Positions 41,708-50,942 of a stretch of DNA of 64,000 nt are shown one piece after another (within the stretch, counting starts at the first letter, position 1; every line of letters begins with the position of its first letter). The notes under the pieces were generated by a model. It was not told the DNA's origin and did no database searches. It saw only the letters and a list, made by a program, of their open reading frames with translations. This stretch comes from Paenibacillus phocaeensis (GTDB lineage: Bacteria > Bacillota > Bacilli > Paenibacillales > Paenibacillaceae), in assembly GCF_900021165.1 (NCBI RefSeq), contig NZ_FCOQ01000009.1:124001-188000 (forward strand). Direction: 5' to 3'. A program made the position numbers and the translations under genes.

Positions 41708-41934
41708 TTCCCTTTAATCGGTCTTGGCCCTATGACGTTGTTATGGGGGACGTCTATGTACATGAATGCCCGTTTTGCTCCAGCAGCAACGTGCTGCTGC
41801 CGCTGAAGCCTCGCGAGCTGAAAACCATCCATGAAGGAAAGAAGAAGCTGCTCGTCTTTCCCTGCTGCGGCCATAAGCTGCATGTGCTGGACTGCGACAA
41901 CGATTATCTGTTAACCGATACCGTTGTCCGGTAA
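41704..41934 (+). CDS. Small zinc-ribbon-like hypothetical protein
   Basis: A 76-residue protein with CPFCSS near residue 22 and PCCGHKLHVLDC near 52-64, enough Cys and His for one structural zinc site. Family not recognised. It overlaps the yycC-like gene by four bases (ATGA) and is followed by a strong terminator, so it forms a two-gene operon with it. A joint role is inferred only from this coupling. Confidence 0.75.
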   Translation: MIPFNRSWPYDVVMGDVYVHECPFCSSSNVLLPLKPRELKTIHEGKKKLLVFPCCGHKLHVLDCDNDYLLTDTVVR

Positions 41935-41965
41935 GCACAACGACCGATCTGAGGGCTGCAATCTA

Positions 41966-42009
41966 ACACAACGAAGGGCCGTTTCCTCCGGGACGGCCCT
42001 TCGTTGTGT
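41966..42009. terminator. Bidirectional terminator between convergent genes
   Basis: ACACAACGAAGGGCCGT and its exact complement form a 17-bp stem around a 10-nt loop. It serves the yycC pair and the DUF2225 gene on the other strand. Confidence 0.9.
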
Positions 42010-42034
42010 CTTGATCGCCATATATGCTTGTCCG

Positions 42035-42733
42035 TCAGCCGCGCATTTCCTCCGGCAGCTCATGCCCCTCGCTCAGCATATCCTCGCGCAGGACCGCCCA
42101 TTGTTCACGGGCCGCCCGAATCATGGCCGCATCGACAATCCGTTTGTCGTTAATGACGCGACTGAACCATTTGATCGCATCATTGTAATTGCCAACCCGC
42201 CGATACAACTCGCCGATCAGATACATCAGGCGGGCATCGCTGGCGCCGACGCCTTCGTTTTCATAGACGCGGATATACGCTTCAAGCGCAAACTCCAGAA
42301 ATCGTCTTTCTTGTTCGACATTGCTCTGATACCGATACAACCAAGCGATGTGATGGAGTAAGCTCGCGATAATCCGGTCGGTCTCTCCGATGGTTTGCGC
42401 GCATATCAACGCAAGCTTATAGGTTTCCAGCGCCGTTTCCCAATCGCGATGCCCTCCGTAGTTCTTCTTGTTGAATCGGCTGCCGACCGCCTCCTGGAAT
42501 AGAGCGTTCTGACGGTCAGTCAAACGGGATACCGAGTTCTCCGTCGAAGCAAATCCGCAGGACGGGCAGACCCGAACCACATAATAATCCGGGTTCTCCT
42601 TCTGATAATAGCCGCAAAAGTCCGTATCCGTACGCACGGCCCGTTTAAAGCTGGGGCGTACGCGCGAAGTCGAAAATTCATTTTGGCAATGGATACAAGT
42701 GACTTTGATCTGATACAGAGGTTCAAGTTCCAA
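42035..42733 (-). CDS. DUF2225 family protein
   Basis: A 232-residue cytosolic protein. An N-terminal zinc-ribbon-like part has VTCIHCQNEF (near 12-17) and VRVCPSCGFAST (near 55-60); the rest is helical with TPR-like repeats (ALETYKLALICAQTIGETD and GNYNDAIKWFSRVINDKRI). This is the DUF2225 layout; function unknown. The start is TTG 42733 with GGGAG about 9 nt upstream. It lies just behind the globin gene, on the same strand. Confidence 0.85.
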   Translation of the reverse strand: MELEPLYQIKVTCIHCQNEFSTSRVRPSFKRAVRTDTDFCGYYQKENPDYYVVRVCPSCGFASTENSVSRLTDRQNALFQEAVGSRFNKKNYGGHRDWETALETYKLALICAQTIGETDRIIASLLHHIAWLYRYQSNVEQERRFLEFALEAYIRVYENEGVGASDARLMYLIGELYRRVGNYNDAIKWFSRVINDKRIVDAAMIRAAREQWAVLREDMLSEGHELPEEMRG

Positions 42734-42783
42734 ATCATCCTACTCCCTTTCAAAAGTCCGCCCTGCGGATGGTCTGCTGTCGT

Positions 42784-43161
42784 CTAAGGTGTGTTTACAA
42801 AATGAAAGGCCGGGCCGGATAACCGCTCCAGCACGAAGCCTCTCAAAGGCTCCTCAATCCCGATCTCCTCCAGCGCAGCCCGCATACAAGCCAGCCAGGC
42901 CTCGGCACGTTCCTCGGTGACCGGGAACGGCAGATGCCGCGCACGCATCATCGGATGGCCAAAGGCGTCGGAATAAAGGGAAGGCCCGCCAAAAAACTGG
43001 GACAAAAACATAAATTGCTTCTCCATCACCGGGGTGATGTCTTCAGGAAATAAGGGACCCAGCAACGGATCACGCTGAACCCGGGGATAGAAGGCTTCCA
43101 CTAACCGCCGAATCGTCCCCTCCCCGCCGAGGTTATCGTATAGGCTCAAGCCTTGATTCAT
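42784..43161 (-). CDS. Truncated (2/2) hemoglobin, group II (YjbI-like)
   Basis: A 125-residue truncated globin. The B/E helix region FYPRVQRDPLLGPLFPEDI and later FLSQFFGGPSLYSDAFGHP lead to the proximal heme-binding His in RARHLPFPVTEERAEAWL near residue 72, with the group II Trp in AWLACM. Such globins bind oxygen or NO and protect against oxidative stress. GGAGGCGGTG precedes ATG 43161. DUF2225 follows 51 nt later. Confidence 0.93.
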   Translation of the reverse strand: MNQGLSLYDNLGGEGTIRRLVEAFYPRVQRDPLLGPLFPEDITPVMEKQFMFLSQFFGGPSLYSDAFGHPMMRARHLPFPVTEERAEAWLACMRAALEEIGIEEPLRGFVLERLSGPAFHFVNTP

Positions 43162-43193
43162 CTGTTCACCGCCTCCGTTTTTCCTTATTATAT

Positions 43194-43226
43194 CAAAAAA
43201 AAATAAAAGCTCCTACCGGAGCTTCT
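43194..43226 (-). terminator. Terminator of the 31-residue ORF
   Basis: AGAAGCTCC-GGTA-GGAGCTT followed by TTATTTTTTTT on the minus strand, 25 nt after the small ORF stop. Confidence 0.85.
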
Positions 43227-43250
43227 ACTTAGATGCGGGTATAGAATCTA

Positions 43251-43346
43251 TCAGTAACTGCGCCAGTCCTCTTCGCCGGAATGGACGAGAGAGGCGCGGA
43301 TTACATAAACAAAAGCACAGACAAGAACTCCTGCGACAATGCTCAT
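43251..43346 (-). CDS. 31-residue single-pass membrane microprotein
   Basis: A small open frame reading MSIVAGVLVCAFVYVIR followed by ASLVHSGEEDWRSY. It has one membrane helix and a short acidic tail. GGATGGAG stands 8 nt before ATG 43346 (an in-frame ATG also lies at 43352). A textbook terminator 25 nt downstream, on the same strand, with no other gene to serve, supports real expression. I know no family for it. The rest of the 43162-43554 gap holds only the YlbJ promoter. Confidence 0.6.
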   Translation of the reverse strand: MSIVAGVLVCAFVYVIRASLVHSGEEDWRSY

Positions 43347-43518
43347 GAACATCACTCCATCCACTAAATTTGGCTGCTGCACCGGTCATGATCGAATCGT
43401 AGCTGGTTCTTAAGATCCATATTGGTCTTTAGTATCATTTTAGCACAGAAACTCCAAAAGATCAGCCCTTTTTGAAACCGCTTCCTTCATTTTTTTGTGC
43501 TGTTTGTCCCAGTCAAAT

Positions 43519-43526
43519 CATACACT
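43519..43526 (+). promoter_or_regulatory. Sigma-E-like -10 element of ylbJ
   Basis: CATACACT matches the sigma-E -10 consensus about 30 nt before the ylbJ start. The -35 (GTGCTGTT region) is only a fair match. Confidence 0.5.
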
Positions 43527-43554
43527 TCACTATGATTGAAGTGGAGGCATACCC

Positions 43555-44778
43555 ATGGTATTCAAACGTTTGACGACGCTTCTCACCCTTGTGGCCGCGC
43601 TCTTGCTGACCGTGCTGATGGCCTACTACCCGGAAGCTTCCTGGCAGGCCGGAGTCCGCGGCCTCGCCATCTGGTGGGACGTGTTGTTTCCGTCCCTGTT
43701 CCCGTTCTTCGTTATTTCCGAGGTCATGCTTGGCTTCGGGATTGTCCATTTTCTTGGCAAGCTCCTTGACCCGCTGATGAAACCCGTATTTCGCATCCCG
43801 GGCAGCGGCGGCTTCGTGCTGGCCATGGGGTTCGCCTCCGGCTACCCCGTCAGCGCCAAATTGGCGACCCAACTGCGCGAGCAGCGCCTGGTTTCCCGTG
43901 TGGAAGGCGAACGTCTCGTCTCCTTCACCACGTCGTCCGACCCGATCTTCCTGATCGGAGCGGTCTCCGTCGGCTTCTTCGGCAATCCCAAGCTGGCCGG
44001 GGCCCTCGCGTTGGCCCATTATGGGGGATCCCTGCTGATCGGCCTGGCCATGCGGTTCTACCGCCCCGATCGTCACGAACCGGAGGTTCCTGAGAAAGAG
44101 GGGGAATCCGGACGTTTCAGCCTGAAGCTGGCGTTGCAGGCGATGCATGAGGCTCGCCTGCAGGACGGCCGCAGCCTTGGGGAGCTGCTGCGGCAAGCGG
44201 TCGTCTCTTCGCTGCAGCTCATGACCGTCGTTGGCGGTCTGGTGGTCTTTTTCTCGGTCATTCTTGAAGTGCTGACCGCTTCGGGATTCATGAGCTCACT
44301 ATATGCCGGGTTTCGCCATCTGCTGCCGCTCCTCGGGCTACCGAGCCAGCTGGCCGAGCCGCTGATGGGCGGTTTATTCGAAGTTACCTTGGGTGCCAAG
44401 GCGGCCGCTGCGCCGGAGGGGGTCCCTCTGATGTTCAAGGCGGCTGCGGCGGCTTTCATTCTCTCCTGGGGCGGATTATCGGTTCACGCTCAGGTGGCTA
44501 GCATTTTAAATGGTGCCGACCTGCGTTATTTTCCTTTTCTGGTGGCTCGTTTCTCTCACGCCGTGTTGTCCGCCGGGCTTCTGCTGCTCATCTGGAATCC
44601 CCTCATGGGAGCCGCACCCGCGTGGGCGATTCCCACACCGGTGTTCGGACGGAAAGAGGTGCTGTACGGTTGGGAAGCCCTTCCAGGGGCATTTCGTTTC
44701 TTCCTGGCGGCGATGGCCATCCTGCTTATTTTGTCATTCCTATCGGGATTCATTCGCCGCGGACCGCACCGAAAATGA
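43555..44778 (+). CDS. ylbJ: Sporulation integral membrane protein YlbJ
   Basis: A 407-residue polytopic protein of the YlbJ family, made in the mother cell under sigma-E and needed for normal spore formation in Bacillus. Typical stretches are LFPSLFPFFVISEVMLGFG, VLAMGFASGYPVSAKLA and FTTSSDPIFLIGAVSVGFFG; about eight to ten membrane segments and a nucleoside-recognition (Gate)-like fold. GTGGAGG precedes ATG 43555, and a sigma-E-like element lies upstream. NAD kinase follows after 113 bp. Confidence 0.92.
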   Translation: MVFKRLTTLLTLVAALLLTVLMAYYPEASWQAGVRGLAIWWDVLFPSLFPFFVISEVMLGFGIVHFLGKLLDPLMKPVFRIPGSGGFVLAMGFASGYPVSAKLATQLREQRLVSRVEGERLVSFTTSSDPIFLIGAVSVGFFGNPKLAGALALAHYGGSLLIGLAMRFYRPDRHEPEVPEKEGESGRFSLKLALQAMHEARLQDGRSLGELLRQAVVSSLQLMTVVGGLVVFFSVILEVLTASGFMSSLYAGFRHLLPLLGLPSQLAEPLMGGLFEVTLGAKAAAAPEGVPLMFKAAAAAFILSWGGLSVHAQVASILNGADLRYFPFLVARFSHAVLSAGLLLLIWNPLMGAAPAWAIPTPVFGRKEVLYGWEALPGAFRFFLAAMAILLILSFLSGFIRRGPHRK

Positions 44779-44891
44779 AACGTTGTGTTCTGCGGGCGAA
44801 TTGATTATGATCTTTACAAAAGGATATTCAAGCGCGTGTTCAAAACGGCGATTCTTTCTTTGAACCGCCTCTGCCAAAGGAGCTTGTCAAC

Positions 44892-45695
44892 TTGAGATAC
44901 TATGTACTTGACCGCGGGGATCAGCTATCCGTCGAATTAACCCAAACCTTCCATAGGCTTGCTGCGGAGCATGGGCTTGAGCTCGATGCCAAATCCCCGG
45001 ACATCGTCGTCTCCATCGGCGGAGACGGCACGATGCTTCATGCCTTCCATACGTTTATCGATCAGATTCCTTCGATCGCATTTGTTGGAATCCACACAGG
45101 CCATCTGGGTTTTTACGCGGACTGGAAGGCCGATGAAATTCCCGAGCTGGTGGAGATGATGAGCGGACATGCGGACCCCGGATTGCTGAGGCCCCGCATC
45201 GTCCGTTATCCCTTGATCGAGCTGGAGATTCAGAAGAGGTCAGGGACCTCCTCCCATATCTGTCTGAACGAGTTTACGCTGAAGGGCGTCGACGGCACTG
45301 TCGTTGCCCAAGTGGATATCAACGACCAGATGTTTGAAATGTTCCGCGGCGACGGCATTTGCGTATCAACCCCCTCCGGCAGTACCGCTTACAACAAGAG
45401 CTTGGGGGGAGCGATGATCCACCCGACGATCGAAGCGCTGCAAATTACGGAGATCGCTTCAATCAACAATCGGGTGTTCCGGACGCTGGGCTCCCCGCTG
45501 GTATTGCCCAAGCATCATCACTGCGATATCTATTCGCGGAAGGAACAGAACTTGCTGCTGACGATTGACCACGTTAACCTGCCGATGAGCGATTTGGTCT
45601 CCGTGCGCTGCCAGGTGTCGGAACGAAAAATCAGTTTTGTTCGTTATCGGCCGTTTCCTTTTTGGAACCGGGTGCGAAATGCGTTCCTGGACTAA
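44892..45695 (+). CDS. nadK: NAD kinase
   Basis: A 267-residue ATP/polyphosphate-NAD kinase that makes NADP. GGDGTMLHA near residue 39 is the catalytic glycine-rich motif with the general base Asp. The NE site is in CLNEFTLKG near 118, and PSGSTAYNKSLGG near 157 is the conserved third block. The start is TTG 44892 after AAAGGAG. It runs close to the ctpA gene. Confidence 0.95.
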   Translation: MRYYVLDRGDQLSVELTQTFHRLAAEHGLELDAKSPDIVVSIGGDGTMLHAFHTFIDQIPSIAFVGIHTGHLGFYADWKADEIPELVEMMSGHADPGLLRPRIVRYPLIELEIQKRSGTSSHICLNEFTLKGVDGTVVAQVDINDQMFEMFRGDGICVSTPSGSTAYNKSLGGAMIHPTIEALQITEIASINNRVFRTLGSPLVLPKHHHCDIYSRKEQNLLLTIDHVNLPMSDLVSVRCQVSERKISFVRYRPFPFWNRVRNAFLD

Positions 45696-45752
45696 GTGAA
45701 CGGACAAGACAAGCTCCTGAATATCGAAATTTTAGTAAAGGAAGTCCTGAAT

Positions 45753-47237
45753 ATGCTCTTAACTTCATTCCGCAAGTATGCCTTAACCCCGATGTTGGCC
45801 CTCGCGTTGCTGGGGTTGCCCCAGATCGTCGGAGCGGCAGGAACTGCCGGTACTGCTGAAGCCGGAACTGTTCTTCCGCTGAGTTCGGAGGAGACGAGTG
45901 CGGAACTTCAAACGCTTCAGGAAGTTTTAAATTATCTGGAAACCTACAATATTGAAGGCGTCGAGCGCAAGGAATTCCTCGATAATGCCATCCGCGGCAT
46001 GGTGTATTCCTTGGACGATCCTTACAGCGATTACTATTCGAAAGAGGAATTGCAGGATTTCGAGGCTGGCGTCAATCAGGAATACGTAGGCATTGGCGTT
46101 ACGCTTCGCTTCTATAACGACAAGCTGTACGTCACGGACGTTCTTCCTAATTCCCCGGCCTCCAAAGCCGGACTCCTGGCGGGGGATGTCATCACTAAGG
46201 TGGACGCTCTGCCGGTAACCAGCAGCGAGGATGTGGCACGGATTCAGGGAGAAGAGAATACCCAGGTGAAAATTACGGTCAACCGGGGCGGACAAGCCTT
46301 GGTTTATCCAATAACACGTGCTCATTTCTCTCTGCCTTCGGTTACCGGGAAGGTCGTTCCTTCAAGCAAGGTCGGCTACATCGCCATCTCTTCCTTCTCT
46401 GATACGGCCGATGAGGAGTTCGCCGAACAATTAGCTTCTCTCCGTCAGGAAGGGATCGGCGCGCTCGTATTGGATCTGCGCGACAACCTCGGCGGCTACG
46501 TTGAATCGGCTGCTAACATCGCCAAGCACTTCATCAAGAACGGCATTCTGATGTATACCGCAGATCAAAGCGGCGAGCTGCAGCCTGTCGAGATCACCGG
46601 AGGCGAAGATATCGGGATGCCGGTAGTGGTCCTGACCAACGGACTGACCGCGAGCGCTTCGGAAATCTTGACGGGAGCGCTTCGCGACAACGGGATCGCT
46701 AAGGTTGTGGGGGCGCAAACGTACGGCAAGGCACGCATTCAGAACGTCTTCTCGCTGTCCAATGGCAGCTCTCTGAAGCTGACCGTTCAGGCTTACCTGA
46801 CGCCGAAGAAGCTGGATTTCAACCATATTGGGTTGAAGCCGGATATCGAGGTGACCAACGATGCAGCGGCGCAACTGATTACCGGGATGTATGAAGCCGG
46901 TGTACGGCGCGTAAGCGTAAAGGGAGGACCTGCATCCTTGAGCATTAACGGAACAGCTTTCCCGGGATATATTGACGTGATTCAAAGCGGCAAGCAGATC
47001 TATGCTCCTTCCCGCCTGTTGTCCTCATTGATTCAAGGGAAACCCGTCTGGACCTCCAGCAATGGGAAATTAACCATTACCGATCCGCTTGGCAAGCAAA
47101 CCGGATTCACCTTGGCTGCGAAAACGGCGAAATTGGTGGACGGCGAATCCTATCTTGAACTGCATGAGTTCCAGAAGAAATATCCGAAGCTGGCATGGAG
47201 TTATCAGCGCGGAATGTTGAACTTATCTGTCAATTAA
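45753..47237 (+). CDS. Carboxy-terminal processing protease (CtpA type, S41)
   Basis: A 494-residue exported serine protease. A signal sequence (residues 8-30, ending VGAAG) leads to a PDZ domain (VGIGVTLRFYNDKLYVTDVLPN...SPASKAGLLAGD) and the S41 catalytic domain with Ser in LTASASEIL and Lys in YGKARIQNVF about 25 residues later. A C-terminal copper-amine-oxidase-N-like repeat (SINGTAFPGYIDVIQSG) is an added substrate- or wall-binding part. I chose ATG 45753, preceded by AAAGGAAG, over the longer frame. It sits 57 nt behind the NAD kinase gene. Confidence 0.92.
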   Translation: MLLTSFRKYALTPMLALALLGLPQIVGAAGTAGTAEAGTVLPLSSEETSAELQTLQEVLNYLETYNIEGVERKEFLDNAIRGMVYSLDDPYSDYYSKEELQDFEAGVNQEYVGIGVTLRFYNDKLYVTDVLPNSPASKAGLLAGDVITKVDALPVTSSEDVARIQGEENTQVKITVNRGGQALVYPITRAHFSLPSVTGKVVPSSKVGYIAISSFSDTADEEFAEQLASLRQEGIGALVLDLRDNLGGYVESAANIAKHFIKNGILMYTADQSGELQPVEITGGEDIGMPVVVLTNGLTASASEILTGALRDNGIAKVVGAQTYGKARIQNVFSLSNGSSLKLTVQAYLTPKKLDFNHIGLKPDIEVTNDAAAQLITGMYEAGVRRVSVKGGPASLSINGTAFPGYIDVIQSGKQIYAPSRLLSSLIQGKPVWTSSNGKLTITDPLGKQTGFTLAAKTAKLVDGESYLELHEFQKKYPKLAWSYQRGMLNLSVN

Positions 47238-47266
47238 TCTGCTAAGGCAAAAAGACACATCCAAAA

Positions 47267-47297
47267 AAACGGCCCACCGATTATTCGGGGGCCGTTT
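47267..47297. terminator. Bidirectional terminator between ctpA and yutD
   Basis: AAACGGCCC and GGGCCGTTT in an AT-flanked stem. The end of the yutD-like frame lies inside it. Confidence 0.85.
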
Positions 47298-47643
47298 CGC
47301 TTTCCTGCAGTTGTACGCCATTTCGACTTCCGGCCTCTTTATCCTTGGAGGCATCCTTGTCCTTATGATTATCCTTCACCTTCTGGAGGACAAAATAAGC
47401 ACAGCCGAAATTGCAATATTCGTTAATGTAATCGGTGATGCCGGAATACGCCGTATCCCGGTTCGCCTTGGGATGGTTGTCCCGCAGGAAGCCCTTGAGG
47501 CGGAGCTTCTCGTAACCCCAATCGCCAATAATGTAGTCATAACGGTCGAGCACCTCGCTGTACCGCTGTTTAAAAGCTTCGGGATCCCAAGCATCCCGAT
47601 AATTCTGAATCAGTTCGTAGGTTCTGCCGCCGATTTGAATCAA
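47281..47643 (-). CDS. yutD: YutD family protein (DUF1027)
   Basis: A 120-residue cytosolic protein. The core GGRTYELIQNYRDAWDPEAFKQRY and YDYIIGDWGYEKLRLKGF is the YutD pattern, followed by an unstructured Lys/Glu-rich tail. The function is unknown. An ATG at 47652 directly abuts AAGGAGG with no spacing. A TTG three codons later (47643) has an ideal 8-nt spacing and gives MIQIGGRTYEL, so I prefer it. It follows lipA on the same strand as in Bacillus. Confidence 0.87.
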   Translation of the reverse strand: MIQIGGRTYELIQNYRDAWDPEAFKQRYSEVLDRYDYIIGDWGYEKLRLKGFLRDNHPKANRDTAYSGITDYINEYCNFGCAYFVLQKVKDNHKDKDASKDKEAGSRNGVQLQESETAPE

Positions 47644-47664
47644 AGGATCCATCCTCCTTCCGGT

Positions 47665-48561
47665 TTACGACGAAGCGGGAACGCCTGCTTGCTTCTTGGC
47701 CGAATTGACCTGTTCATGGGCGTGATACGAGCTTCGTACGAGCGGACCGGACTCCACATGGCTGAAGCCGCGCTTCATGCCTTCTTCCTTCAGCTCCGCA
47801 AACTGCTCCGGCTTATAGTACTTCTCCACACGCAGATGCTGCGGCGAAGGCTGCAGGTATTGGCCAATCGTCAAAATATCGCAGTCCACGGCCCGCAGAT
47901 CGTCCATCGCCTGCAAGATTTCATCCCATTCTTCCCCAACGCCCAGCATAATGCTGGACTTCGTAGGAATATCCGGCTTCATCGCTTTCGCCCGCTGGAG
48001 CAGCTCCAGGGAACGGCGATATTTCGCTTTCGCCCGAACCCGATCCGACAGCCGTTCCACCGTTTCGATATTGTGGTTTAGAATATCCGGCTTCGCTTCC
48101 ATCACGATGCGCAGCGATTCCTCATCTCCCTGAAAATCGGGGATCAGCACCTCTACGCTGCACAGGGGCAACCGTTCGCGGATCGCTTGAATGGTTCCGG
48201 CGAAGATACTGGCCCCGCCATCCTTAAGATCGTCTCGGGCCACGCTCGTCACGACGCAATGGCGCAAATTCATCTGCTCCGCCGCTTCAGCAACCCGCTG
48301 GGGTTCCTGCAGGTCGAGTTCGGTCGGCAGACCGGTATTCACCGCACAGAAGCGGCAAGCGCGCGTGCAGATATCGCCTAAAATCATAAACGTTGCAGTG
48401 CGGTTCGCCCAGCACTCATATATATTCGGACAACGCGCTTCTTCACAAACGGTATGTAAGGTTTTGGAGCGCATCATCTGCTTGATGTCTTGGTAATTGT
48501 CCCCTGTCGTCAGCTTGATACGAATCCAATCCGGTTTCGGTTCCTGGATTTGTTTTGCCAA
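47665..48561 (-). CDS. lipA: Lipoyl synthase
   Basis: A 298-residue radical-SAM enzyme that inserts two sulfurs into protein-bound octanoyl groups. The auxiliary cluster motif [12 protein letters not shown] lies near residue 38, and the radical-SAM motif CTRACRFC near 66. AAGGAAGG lies 9 nt before TTG 48561, giving [12 protein letters not shown]; the longer frame from 48603 lacks a site. It precedes yutD and diverges from lytH, as in the Bacillus neighbourhood. Confidence 0.95.
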   Translation of the reverse strand: MAKQIQEPKPDWIRIKLTTGDNYQDIKQMMRSKTLHTVCEEARCPNIYECWANRTATFMILGDICTRACRFCAVNTGLPTELDLQEPQRVAEAAEQMNLRHCVVTSVARDDLKDGGASIFAGTIQAIRERLPLCSVEVLIPDFQGDEESLRIVMEAKPDILNHNIETVERLSDRVRAKAKYRRSLELLQRAKAMKPDIPTKSSIMLGVGEEWDEILQAMDDLRAVDCDILTIGQYLQPSPQHLRVEKYYKPEQFAELKEEGMKRGFSHVESGPLVRSSYHAHEQVNSAKKQAGVPASS

Positions 48562-48728
48562 AGCGCAAGACCTTCCTTCTTGTGATTTAAGCCGTAGCGC
48601 CATTTATTATATCATGAATCTGCTGGAAAAACCTACTTCGTAAAATGGAATAAAAACACAACATTTGCCTCAATCTAAGAGAGGTCACGAATCGCGTGCA
48701 AAATAAAGGCGAAGGAGGAATACTTGCC

Positions 48729-49787
48729 TTGAAGTCTCAACGGTTTGCCCGCGGCAAAGCGGTATGGTGCGTCGTCGGCGCAGCGCTGGTCTCCTTATTA
48801 TGGCCAGGGCTCGGGCTTGGCTCTGCGGAGGCCGAAGCCCCGGGAACTCCGGCGGCGGAGACGGTTTCCAGCGTGTACCAACAGCGGCGCACGTTATACG
48901 AGGAAATGGGATTGCTGACGAAAGTTCCTTGGTACTGGCTGGCCGCGGTCGATCAATACGAACGGACAATCACGCCGCGCAAGGAGCAGAAGCAGCAGGA
49001 GCAGCAGCTAACCGGCTTACGATTTAAGGAAGCGTTTTGGACCGGCCCGCTAAACCCGGATCCCGAGGACCAAAATCCGGCCACGATCGAGCTGTTCGGC
49101 GGCAGCGGGAAAGACGCCACTTCCGATGGCGCAGCCGATCCCAAGAACGATCGGGATGCCTTGTTCACCATGGCTTCTTATTTAACCAGCTTCGGCTATA
49201 AGGAAGAGGACTTCCGTATTGCGCTGTGGCGATATTACCAGAACGATTCCGCTGTGGAGCGGATTCGCCAATTCGCGAAGATGTATAATCACTGGGGACG
49301 TCTGGAATTGTCCGGTAGCGCGTTTCCCCTGCCCTTACGCAGCATCTATACCTATCGCGATACCTGGGGAGACCGGCGCGGCTGGGGCGGTCGGCGCATC
49401 CACGAGGGCACCGATCTGTTCGCCCCGATGGGCGTAACCGTTCGCAGCGTATGCTACGGCGTGGTGGAGACGAAAGGGTGGAACCCCTACGGCGGATGGC
49501 GAATCGGCATCCGGGATATCCACAATCGATACCACTACTATGCTCACTTGCAGGGATATGAGAAAGGGATAGAGGTCGGCCATTTCGTTGAGCCGGGGCA
49601 AACGATCGGTTGGGTCGGCAGCAGCGGTTACGGCCCGCCGGGGACGTCGGGGAAATTCCCGCCGCATCTGCATTACGGAATCTACCGGGACACCGGAAGC
49701 ACGGAATGGGCGTTTGATCCCTACCCGCTGCTGAAGAAATGGGAGCAAGACGAGCGCTCCCGAACAAATAAAGGGGCGGCCAGATAA
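48729..49787 (+). CDS. lytH: M23 peptidase, LytH-like
   Basis: A 352-residue exported zinc peptidase. An N-terminal signal or anchor (VWCVVGAALVSLLW) is followed by a linker and a C-terminal LytM domain with HEGTDLFAP (zinc His and Asp, near 228) and PHLHYGIY (H-x-H, near 318). Bacillus LytH is an L-Ala-D-Glu peptidase shaping spore cortex peptidoglycan; the neighbours (lipA, yunB) support this identity. I chose TTG 48729 with AAGGAGG 8 nt upstream. A shared terminator separates it from yunB. Confidence 0.88.
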   Translation: MKSQRFARGKAVWCVVGAALVSLLWPGLGLGSAEAEAPGTPAAETVSSVYQQRRTLYEEMGLLTKVPWYWLAAVDQYERTITPRKEQKQQEQQLTGLRFKEAFWTGPLNPDPEDQNPATIELFGGSGKDATSDGAADPKNDRDALFTMASYLTSFGYKEEDFRIALWRYYQNDSAVERIRQFAKMYNHWGRLELSGSAFPLPLRSIYTYRDTWGDRRGWGGRRIHEGTDLFAPMGVTVRSVCYGVVETKGWNPYGGWRIGIRDIHNRYHYYAHLQGYEKGIEVGHFVEPGQTIGWVGSSGYGPPGTSGKFPPHLHYGIYRDTGSTEWAFDPYPLLKKWEQDERSRTNKGAAR

Positions 49788-49800
49788 CCGGCGCCCTTTT
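49770..49800. terminator. Bidirectional terminator between lytH and yunB
   Basis: AAAGGGGC-GG and CC-GGCGCCCTTTT pair; the lytH stop lies within the hairpin. Confidence 0.75.
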
Positions 49801-49801
49801 A

Positions 49802-50671
49802 TTAATGACTTCCCGCATTCGTTCCTGATTGAGGCAGCTCCTCGGAGCCCCCGTTCCCCGTTCCTGCATTTCCGCCGGATTCTCCCGTCTCGCCGGTTCC
49901 CTCCGGCAGAACCGTGTCTTCCTTTGTTGACGGCTCGGACGTAGCTTCCTTGCCCGGCAGCATCGGAAGCGCAATGTTGGGAGCGTCCGCCTGACCTTCG
50001 CCAACCGGATTTCCTTTGCTGTCATAGTAATACATCGGCACATCCCCGACTACAAGCAGGTAAGAGACCGGAATCTCCGTTTCGACCGTCTGGGATTCCA
50101 TATCAAAAGGAACAACCACGGCCAACTCCGTTTTCACCCGAAGATACACTTCCACAAGGATCATGTTGATCCCGGCATCCTGACGCCGGGTATTCAAGTC
50201 GACCTTCACATCCCCTTTGGGTTCGATCTTGATCGGGATGCTCGGACCAAAGGAAGCCAGGAGCGGACTGCCGAGAGCCTGCCCCAGCGGGATCGACTCC
50301 GATAACCGGGCGACTTCATCAAGCGTGTGTCGAACCGTTTGAATCGTCTCGGACGTGACCTTCATATGAGCGGAGTAATTTAGCATGAATCCGGTGATTT
50401 TTCCGTTATCGTCCATTTTCCAATCGATCAGTTGCCCCACCTGCTGTTGATTCGCTACCTGCGCGGTGATCGCATCATTAATCGATTCCGTAGCGATCTG
50501 TTTCACCCGAATCTGGGCAAGGTGAACAATCGGTCCGGTCATCCGGCGTTCCACGTACTGTACAAACTGCACCATACCCAGGATCGTGATAATCACGACC
50601 GCAATCCAGATCTTCCGTCTACGCTTCGGCCGTCTTGTCCGGCTTCGCCATCCGCGTCGTCGTATCCGCAT
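49802..50671 (-). CDS. yunB: Sporulation protein YunB
   Basis: A 289-residue protein with a very basic N-terminus (RRRGWRSRTRRPKRRRK), one membrane helix (WIAVVIITILGMVQFV) and an external domain: AQIRVKQIATESINDAITAQV and KGDVKVDLNTRRQDAGINM are YunB blocks. Bacillus YunB is a sigma-E-controlled sporulation protein. The last 60 residues form a Gly/Ser/Glu-rich tail longer than I would expect. GGGGGAGG precedes the ATG. It converges on lytH. Confidence 0.92.
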   Translation of the reverse strand: MRIRRRGWRSRTRRPKRRRKIWIAVVIITILGMVQFVQYVERRMTGPIVHLAQIRVKQIATESINDAITAQVANQQQVGQLIDWKMDDNGKITGFMLNYSAHMKVTSETIQTVRHTLDEVARLSESIPLGQALGSPLLASFGPSIPIKIEPKGDVKVDLNTRRQDAGINMILVEVYLRVKTELAVVVPFDMESQTVETEIPVSYLLVVGDVPMYYYDSKGNPVGEGQADAPNIALPMLPGKEATSEPSTKEDTVLPEGTGETGESGGNAGTGNGGSEELPQSGTNAGSH

Positions 50672-50942
50672 GTTTTCCTCCCCCTGCAGCCAAAACTTCT
50701 AGAGGATGTTCGATCCTGCCAAGAACCGCTTCTTCTCTTAAAGTTATGCGAGACAGGGACAAAAAAGAAGGACGCGCAGGCGGAAACGGATATTTGTCCG
50801 AAGGGGACTTGATTTTTCACTACGGATTGCGTATAGTTCTCTAGTATTACTTTTTTAGTCGAAAAGCTCTAGGTGCAGACTTTAACAGCCTTCATGGTTT
50901 AATACTCATTATAATGTATAAATATACAAGGGGATCAACATC

